Origin: Microbacterium abyssi
Lineage (GTDB): Bacteria; Actinomycetota; Actinomycetes; Actinomycetales; Microbacteriaceae
Assembly (NCBI RefSeq): GCF_015277895.1
Contig: NZ_CP063815.1
Span: forward strand, 2,914,001-2,978,000
Direction of reading: 5' to 3'
DNA: 64,000 bases
Positions within the stretch are counted from its first letter, which is position 1. Every line of letters starts with the position of its first letter. Shown here piece after piece: positions 58,708 through 64,000 of the stretch. The translations under genes and the position numbers were made by a program. The notes below the pieces were generated by a model that was not told where the DNA came from, did no database searches, and saw nothing but the letters and a program-made list of their open reading frames with translations.

Positions 58708-60012
58708 GTGCTGCTGTGTGTGACGGCGAGTCACAAGACCGCCTCCTTCGACATGCTCGAACGATTGAGCCGCACCCCTGACGACGTCGCGCCGAACCTC
58801 CTTCGCCTGGCCTCGTGCGTGCAGGGGGCCGTTGTGCTCTCCACGTGCAACCGCTTCGAGGCGTACATCGAGGTCGACGAACCGGTGACCGCCGCAGGCG
58901 CGGTCGGGGTCGAAGCCGTGCTCGAGGCGATCGAGGAGTCCACCGGCATCCCCTCGGCCGAGCTCGACGGCGCCTACGCGGTGCACTCGGGCCGCCGGGT
59001 CGCCGAGCACCTGTTCGCCGTGGCATCCGGACTGGAGTCCGTCGTCCCCGGTGAGGGCGAGATCGCAGGCCAGGTGCGCCGCGCGCTGACGGCGGCGCGC
59101 AAGGAGGGCACCACCTCCCCCGAGCTCGAGCGTCTGTTCCAGCGCGCGAGCCAGGCCCAGCGCAAGGTCAAGAACGTCACCGCGCTCGGCCGCGCCGGCC
59201 GCTCGCTGGTGCGACTGTCGCTCGAACTGGCCGACAGCCGCATCGCCGACTGGTCTGCCGAGCGCGTGCTGCTGGTCGGCACCGGCGCGTACGCCGCCGT
59301 CACCCTCGCCACGCTCCGCGAGCGCGGTGCGACGGACATCTCGGTGTATTCGCCGTCCGGTCGCGCCGAGCTCTTCGCGAAGAAGCACGGTCTCACCGCC
59401 GTCGCCGACGAGGACTACGCCCGCGTCGCATCGCGGTCGAGCCTGCTGATCACCTGCACGAACGCCGCGGAAGAGCCGGTCCTGGGGCCCGCGCACCTGC
59501 AGGCGCCGACCGGACCCGTCGCCGTCGGCTGCCCGATGGGCGCGCCCACGTCGCAGCTGGTCATCGATCTCGGGATGCCGCGCAATGTGGATCCAGCCGT
59601 CGCGAACCTGGAGGGCGTCGCGCTGCTGGATCTGGAGACGATCCGACTGCACGCGCCGCTCGAGGAGCTGCAGGCGACGGATGCCGCCCGCACCGTCGTG
59701 CGCGATGCCGCCGACACGTTCAACGTGGTGGGCGACCGGCAGAGCGTCACCCCCGCCGTCGTCGCCTTCCGCTCGCACATCTTCGCGCTGATGGAGGCCG
59801 AGATCGAGCGCGCCCGCGCCCGTGGTGACGAGGACGGCCGCGTCGAGCAGGCGATGCGTCACCTCGCAGGCGTCCTCACGCACACGCCCACGACGCGCGC
59901 GCACGAGCTGGCCGCCGACGGCCGCGGCGCCGACTTCGTCGCGGCGCTCGAGACGATCTACGGCATCCGTCCTGCGAACGAGGGCCTCGACGAGCAGTCT
60001 GCGACCGCCTGA
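58708..60012 (+). CDS. hemA: Glutamyl-tRNA reductase
   Basis: A 434-residue enzyme that starts the C5 heme pathway by reducing glutamyl-tRNA to glutamate-1-semialdehyde with NADPH. The catalytic Cys is in VLSTCNRFEAY, and the nucleotide-binding domain carries LLVGTGAYAAVTL. The usual ESQILGQVK region reads VPGEGEIAGQV here, as in other actinobacteria. GTG 58708 is almost certainly leaderless. hemA is the only heme gene here on the plus strand. Confidence 0.93.
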   Translation: MLLCVTASHKTASFDMLERLSRTPDDVAPNLLRLASCVQGAVVLSTCNRFEAYIEVDEPVTAAGAVGVEAVLEAIEESTGIPSAELDGAYAVHSGRRVAEHLFAVASGLESVVPGEGEIAGQVRRALTAARKEGTTSPELERLFQRASQAQRKVKNVTALGRAGRSLVRLSLELADSRIADWSAERVLLVGTGAYAAVTLATLRERGATDISVYSPSGRAELFAKKHGLTAVADEDYARVASRSSLLITCTNAAEEPVLGPAHLQAPTGPVAVGCPMGAPTSQLVIDLGMPRNVDPAVANLEGVALLDLETIRLHAPLEELQATDAARTVVRDAADTFNVVGDRQSVTPAVVAFRSHIFALMEAEIERARARGDEDGRVEQAMRHLAGVLTHTPTTRAHELAADGRGADFVAALETIYGIRPANEGLDEQSATA

Positions 60013-60013
60013 G

Positions 60014-60580
60014 TCACCGTTGCCGATTCCGGCGCCTCGACCGCGACCGCAGCACCAGGGTCCACGCCGCATAGCCGCACACCACGGCCGCGACGACGGG
60101 CAGCGCGGCTGCGCGCCACGGCCCCGTCACTGCCGCGTTGAGCCAGCCCAGCAGCGGCACGCTGTACCAGAGACGCCCGAGGACCTGCGTCTCGTGGACG
60201 GGCTCAGGGTCGGGAGCGGCGTTCGCATCGCCCTTCGTGATGAAGTGGCCGCGCGCTGTGTCGACGACTCGGTGCGTGACGACCGTCGGATCACCGGCAA
60301 TGGGGCGAAAGGCGATGACGTCGGCGATCTCGATGTCTTCGGCGCGCACCGGTTGCGTGACGATCAGGACTCCCTGTGGAAGCGCCGGAGCCATCGAACC
60401 ATCACTGCTCGTGAACGCGCTCGCGCCTGTCGCCCATGGCACCCCCAGCACCAGCATGGCGGTGAGCACGAGCATTCCCATGATGCCCGCACTCACGCCA
60501 TACCAGAGCGCCACCCCCATCGACCGCGGCTTCGCTTCGGTCGTTGACGGCTGATCCGGCTCCTTGTTCTGCTCGGTCAC
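60014..60580 (-). CDS. SipW/ER-type signal peptidase I
   Basis: A 188-residue membrane peptidase. One membrane helix near residues 20-45 is followed by the catalytic Ser region SSDGSMAPALPQG and then VTHRVVD, where His stands in place of the Lys of ordinary bacterial signal peptidases. KGDANAAPDPEPV follows, and a second membrane helix lies near the C terminus. This Ser/His form is the SipW/Sec11 type, often dedicated to a few exported proteins; no client gene is adjacent. GTG 60580 is the best start but the Shine-Dalgarno is weak. Confidence 0.82.
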   Translation of the reverse strand: MTEQNKEPDQPSTTEAKPRSMGVALWYGVSAGIMGMLVLTAMLVLGVPWATGASAFTSSDGSMAPALPQGVLIVTQPVRAEDIEIADVIAFRPIAGDPTVVTHRVVDTARGHFITKGDANAAPDPEPVHETQVLGRLWYSVPLLGWLNAAVTGPWRAAALPVVAAVVCGYAAWTLVLRSRSRRRNRQR

Positions 60581-60705
60581 CGGCTCTGCCTCGTCCCCAG
60601 CAATCCGATTCCGGCCCCTCGTTCCGGGTGCCCCTTTCGGGAGCAACGCTGGCCCGTCATCGATAATCAAACGATATTGACCTTTGGCCAGCAGCACTAG
60701 GTCTT
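60581..60705. other. AT-richer intergenic region upstream of the signal peptidase gene
   Basis: The stretch 60655-60720 (around CGATAATCAAACGATATTGA) is markedly poorer in GC than its surroundings. The signal peptidase frame stays open through it, but with rare codons, so I read it as promoter rather than coding. Confidence 0.4.
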
Positions 60706-62895
60706 TCAGCCACCAAAACGGGTGGATGCGGCATCCGATGACGCAGTCGCCAGCGCGTCGCGACCGGCCGGGAGAACCCTGCCGATGAAACTGCCGGAGG
60801 CTCCGTCCAGCTCTTCCACGAGCCACGCGCGCAGCAGTTCGAGTTGTTCGTCGTCGATCTCCCGATCGGCGACATCGTCGATCAGCACGACATCGACGCC
60901 TCGGGCCCGTGCCCTCGCGGCCGCGGCCACCACGACGGGCGCCCCCAGTCGGCCGGCGCGATATCCGTCCCGCAGCTCCCCCTCGTGCACGAGGCACCGG
61001 CGGATCTCTTCATCGGTCAGCTCGGTGCCCTCGCCGATGCGGGTGAGCAACGGCCCGAACGTCTCATCCCACCGCGCGACCTTCTCCTCTGCACGCGCCG
61101 TGACCTCGGCGAGCCATGCACGCTCGCTGGTGGCTCGCAGCGCGGCTGCCCTGTCGCGCTCGGCGTGACGATCCAGCACTCGGAGGGAGACCGCGAGCCC
61201 AGCGGCTGCCCCCACCACCACGATCGCGCGCATGAGAGCGGCGCGCACCTCGTCGAAGGGACCGGGGACGACGGCGAGCGCCAGCAGCGCGGTCGCAGGG
61301 ATCATTAGCATCAGCGCCGCCGCGGGTCGCACCCGGAGGCACAGCATCCCGAGCACGACGGATGCCGTCACGTACGGCCACATCCCCGCATACGTAGGCG
61401 CGCCGGCGGTGTCCGGCACGACGACGCCTCCCAGCATCGTGCCGACGGCCCCGAGGGTGAGCGTCCCCGCTATGGCGACAGTCGCGGTGCCGGCGCGTCC
61501 GGCGCGCCACGACACGACCACGAACGCGGCGGCGAGGGCGACTCCCGCTGCGACCGCCGGAAGGGGCTGACGCAGCCAGAAGAACGAGTAGAGGGCGAGC
61601 GTGAGGGGGCCGGCGGCGAGCAGCGCGCCGGCCAGGCGCATGTCGCGGTCTCGCAGCAGCCCGTCGGCCGGCGGCGCGAACCGTTGCGCGGGACTGCTCG
61701 GGTTCCACGAGGTGTCGACGACAACGCCCTCACCCGGTGCCGTATGCACCTCGGCGCGCCCGCCGACCGCCCGCAGCCGAGCGATGATGCTCACGGCGAT
61801 GCCCAGCCGGCCCGGCACGACGGCGTCCTGATCGAACCCCGGCCCGTCATCGCGGACTTCGACGCGGATGCCATGCCCGATGCGGGTCAGCGTCACGCTC
61901 GCCGCGTTCCCGGGCGCGTGCGTGCGGACATTGACGAGCGCCTGCTGCGCGGCGCCGCTCATCGCCTCGGCGACGTCGCCGGGAACCACGGCCGCCGTTC
62001 CAGGCATCTCCAGTTCGGGAATCTCGCTGAACTGCGCCCCGTGGTTTCGGGCGAGCTCCTGCAGCCCCGCCCGGAACGTGGCGACGGCGACCTCCTCTGT
62101 CGACGGAGTCATCAACGCGTTCAGCGACTCACGTGCCTGGCGAGCCTGTGCGGCCAGGGCGGGCCGCATCTCGGCCGTCGCCCGCGCGGCGAACGCGAGC
62201 GTCGCCAGCACCTCGTCGTGCACGAGCGCCTGCGCCCGGGCATCGACGTCGCGGCGCGCGGCGCTCTCCGCCTCGCGCGCCGCGGCGTCGCGCGCGAGGG
62301 CCGCAGCGGCATCCGCTCGCTGCGCGCGGGCGAGCGTCGCACTCGCCAGCGCGCACAGCAGCACGGCCGTCGCGAAGGACTGCACATTGTTCGCGACGGC
62401 GTTGGCGGAGCGGTCATCCATCGCGATGCGCAGCAGCGGCACGAACACTCCGAGGGCTCCCAGCACGATCCACCCGCCCGCGGGCCCCCAGGCGATCACG
62501 GCCGCGAGAACCGGCAGCGAGGTGACGGTGAGCAACCAGGAGAGCTGACCGCTGGGCGAAGCTCCGCTGAGCGCGAGCACCGGCCAGGCGAGCGCGACGA
62601 GAGCGAGGTACCCGCACGCCGCGACGCCGTTCATCACGGCGATCATGCGCCGCCCACTCCACTGTGCGAGCAGACCGACGGCGATCAGGATTCCGATGAT
62701 CGTCAGGATCGCGGCCTGGAACGCGGGCGGATGCTCAGCGGGATCACCCTGGACGACGACGGTCGCGACACCCAGCGCGGCGAGCGCAGCCAGAGCGCCG
62801 TTGCCGGCGGTCAGCACCCGCGCGGCTAGCAGTTCGTGACGTTCGGCAGACGACTCCTCGGCGCCTTCCGCGCGGAGGGACGCAGTGCGGCTCAT
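60706..62895 (-). CDS. NarL-type sensor histidine kinase with membrane segments on both sides of the kinase core
   Basis: A 729-residue protein. Residues 25-200 hold about five or six membrane helices. A coiled coil (about 200-235) leads to the phospho-acceptor region ALVHDEVLATLAF, then an HATPase domain with ALVNVRTHA (N box) and VRDDGPGFDQ (G1). After residue 410 comes a second block of about six membrane helices to 585, another coiled coil, and a soluble domain of about 120 residues ending at the C terminus. A kinase core between two membrane blocks is unusual. Its start overlaps the end of the LuxR regulator gene. Confidence 0.82.
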   Translation of the reverse strand: MSRTASLRAEGAEESSAERHELLAARVLTAGNGALAALAALGVATVVVQGDPAEHPPAFQAAILTIIGILIAVGLLAQWSGRRMIAVMNGVAACGYLALVALAWPVLALSGASPSGQLSWLLTVTSLPVLAAVIAWGPAGGWIVLGALGVFVPLLRIAMDDRSANAVANNVQSFATAVLLCALASATLARAQRADAAAALARDAAAREAESAARRDVDARAQALVHDEVLATLAFAARATAEMRPALAAQARQARESLNALMTPSTEEVAVATFRAGLQELARNHGAQFSEIPELEMPGTAAVVPGDVAEAMSGAAQQALVNVRTHAPGNAASVTLTRIGHGIRVEVRDDGPGFDQDAVVPGRLGIAVSIIARLRAVGGRAEVHTAPGEGVVVDTSWNPSSPAQRFAPPADGLLRDRDMRLAGALLAAGPLTLALYSFFWLRQPLPAVAAGVALAAAFVVVSWRAGRAGTATVAIAGTLTLGAVGTMLGGVVVPDTAGAPTYAGMWPYVTASVVLGMLCLRVRPAAALMLMIPATALLALAVVPGPFDEVRAALMRAIVVVGAAAGLAVSLRVLDRHAERDRAAALRATSERAWLAEVTARAEEKVARWDETFGPLLTRIGEGTELTDEEIRRCLVHEGELRDGYRAGRLGAPVVVAAAARARARGVDVVLIDDVADREIDDEQLELLRAWLVEELDGASGSFIGRVLPAGRDALATASSDAASTRFGG

Positions 62896-63539
62896 GTGCG
62901 ACCGGGGACGGGGAGGTACCCGTCTTCGACTCCGCGTCGGTACAGCTCGACCTTGGTCGGGGCGGGGCGCCCGAGCCGCTGATAGACCAGTTTGATCCGC
63001 TTGAGGTGGTCATTGACCGTGTTCTCGCTGATCCCGAGTCGCGTCGCGACCTGCTTGGCTCCGATGCCGGAGGCGTACAGTGCGAGCACGCTCCGCTCGC
63101 GGTCGGTGAGCGGAGCGCTCTCCAGGTCGGGGTCCGCGTCGACGGTCACGGCCCATTCGGTGTCGACGATCGGCTCTCCGCGCGCCGCACGCTGGATCGC
63201 CGACAGGATCGCCGACGGCGGCGCGGACTTCCGCACCACCCCCAGCGCGTCGGTGCGGAGCGCCTCGCGAACGAGGAAGCGGTCCTCGCCCGAGGTCAGG
63301 AAAAGCACCGCGGCCTCGCGTTCCCGCAGTCGTTGCACGTTCTCGACGGGGGTGGTCCCATCGCGGAGCATGAGGTCGAGCACCACGAGATCGGGGTGCA
63401 GATCGGCCTGCCGGAGCTCACCGACCGACGAGACGGCTCCGACGAACTCGAGATCGCTCGCGCCGTCGATGAGCGGACCGATCGCCAGACCGACCAGTGC
63501 GTGGTCGTCGACGATCGCGACGCTGAATGTGCCCGCCAT
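62892..63539 (-). CDS. LuxR/NarL-family response regulator
   Basis: A 215-residue regulator: a receiver domain (residues 5-120) with acidic pocket IVDDH and phospho-acceptor Asp in VVLDLMLRDG, then a LuxR helix-turn-helix (ASGIGAKQVATRLGISENT, DHLKRIK). It is the first gene of the pair and overlaps the histidine kinase gene by 4 bases, so they form a two-component system; the stimulus and targets are unknown. TAGGTT lies six bases before ATG 63539, suggesting a leaderless mRNA. Confidence 0.9.
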   Translation of the reverse strand: MAGTFSVAIVDDHALVGLAIGPLIDGASDLEFVGAVSSVGELRQADLHPDLVVLDLMLRDGTTPVENVQRLREREAAVLFLTSGEDRFLVREALRTDALGVVRKSAPPSAILSAIQRAARGEPIVDTEWAVTVDADPDLESAPLTDRERSVLALYASGIGAKQVATRLGISENTVNDHLKRIKLVYQRLGRPAPTKVELYRRGVEDGYLPVPGRT

Positions 63540-63545
63540 GGCTCA

Positions 63546-63551
63546 AACCTA
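63546..63551 (-). promoter_or_regulatory. Leaderless-type -10 of the response regulator gene
   Basis: The minus strand reads TAGGTT, six bases, ATG 63539. Confidence 0.5.
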
Positions 63552-63592
63552 GAGCAGTCCAGACATGCCGACACCTGGTTGCCGGTCGGTGC

Positions 63593-63598
63593 CAGACT
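63593..63598 (+). promoter_or_regulatory. Leaderless-type -10 of the HhH-GPD gene
   Basis: CAGACT, six bases, ATG 63605. Confidence 0.4.
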
Positions 63599-63604
63599 GG
63601 ATGC

Positions 63605-64000
63605 ATGGCCCTGCACATCACCGACGACGCCGCTGCCGACCGGCTGCTCACCGAGAATCCGCTCGCCCTCCTGATCGGCATGCTCCTCGACCAGCAGGTC
63701 CCGATGGAGACGGCGTTCGCCGGACCGCTGAAGATCGAGCAGCGCACGGGGCGGGTCGATGCTGTCGCGATCGCCGGGATGGAGCCGGATCGCCTCTTGG
63801 AGGCGTTCAAGGAGACGCCGGCCGTGCACCGGTTCCCCGGCTCGATGGCGACTCGCGTGCAGACGCTGTGCCAGGAGCTCGTCGACTCCTGGGGCGGCGA
63901 TGCCTCGGCCCTGTGGACACAGGGGGACCCGGACGGGGCGGAGGTGCTGCGCCGTCTGAAGAAGCTGCCGGGCTTCGGCGAGCAGAAGGCGAAGATCTTC
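63605..64000 (+). CDS. HhH-GPD-type base-excision repair protein, N-terminal part
   Basis: Open from ATG 63605 to the window end: 132 codons with no stop. MALHITDDAAADRLL, then ALLIGMLLDQQVPMETAF and the helix-hairpin-helix RLKKLPGFGEQKAKIF, match the small actinobacterial HhH-GPD proteins (about 190 residues). The catalytic region would follow beyond the edge. It probably removes damaged bases from DNA; the lesion is unknown. Confidence 0.85.
   Translation, partial: MALHITDDAAADRLLTENPLALLIGMLLDQQVPMETAFAGPLKIEQRTGRVDAVAIAGMEPDRLLEAFKETPAVHRFPGSMATRVQTLCQELVDSWGGDASALWTQGDPDGAEVLRRLKKLPGFGEQKAKIF

Noticed and set aside
60581..60697. N-terminal extension of the signal peptidase gene from GTG 60697
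   Set aside because: The frame is open, but codons there (AAA, CAA, TAT, TTG, ATT) are unlike the rest of the window and the conserved fold starts later.

Overview
The window is high-GC (about 70 percent by eye) and densely coding, with very short intergenic gaps. Gene content and signals point to an actinobacterium of the Microbacteriaceae, most likely Microbacterium: a coproporphyrin-type heme cluster with chdC, many leaderless transcripts, dispersed TTTCGTCTCGCT-type inverted repeats, and a heavy excess of the hexamer GGATGC/GCATCC. It looks chromosomal. I see no tRNA, rRNA, CRISPR array, transposase, integrase or plasmid gene.

Layout. 1-4.8 kb: end of an AI-2E-type transporter gene, then a methylcitrate (propionate) operon gntR-prpD-prpB-prpC. 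4.9-6.9 kb: VOC protein, EamA exporter, CGNR regulator. 7-17 kb: a sugar locus with unknown substrate (cupin isomerase, FGGY kinase, D-2-hydroxyacid dehydrogenase, AroE-like enzyme, phosphotriesterase-like enzyme, a ribose-type ABC importer and a ketose 3-epimerase-like protein). 17.1-23.5 kb: what looks like a complete non-phosphorylating L-fucose pathway (mutarotase, dehydrogenase, lactonase, L-fuconate dehydratase, SDR, FAH hydrolase) with its own FadR-type regulator. 23.5-26.5 kb: small transaldolase, ribokinase, ribose pyranase and a HutC-type GntR regulator. 26.5-31.7 kb: Cds1-like PLP enzyme, ACT protein, aldo/keto reductase, membrane proteins. 31.8-38 kb: rlmN, KDPG aldolase with a TauE-like exporter, two SDRs, DUF488, APH-like and MmcQ-like proteins. 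38-41 kb: ykoEDC thiamine-precursor ECF transporter under a TPP riboswitch. 41-49.8 kb: S11 peptidase, heterodimeric ABC exporter, HIBYL-CoA hydrolase-like protein, an orphan ABC ATPase. 49.9-60 kb: heme genes hemL-B-D-C-chdC, three small envelope genes, cgoX-hemE, and divergent hemA. 60-64 kb: SipW-like signal peptidase, an oddly built histidine kinase with a LuxR regulator, and the start of a HhH-GPD repair gene.

Working together. The most interesting signal is a palindromic 14-mer, CTTGTNATTACAGG, found before four separate sugar loci (7.6, 16.2, 24.2 and 33.1 kb). It suggests that one regulator, probably the GntR/HutC protein at 25.7 kb, ties the ABC importer, cupin isomerase/kinase operon, transaldolase/ribokinase module and KDPG aldolase/exporter pair into one catabolic system of unknown substrate. 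Other signals are a 61-bp inverted-repeat element present four times at exactly the same length, two face-to-face promoters sharing one operator in the fucose locus, and a class of leaderless starts with a -10 box six or seven bases before the start codon.
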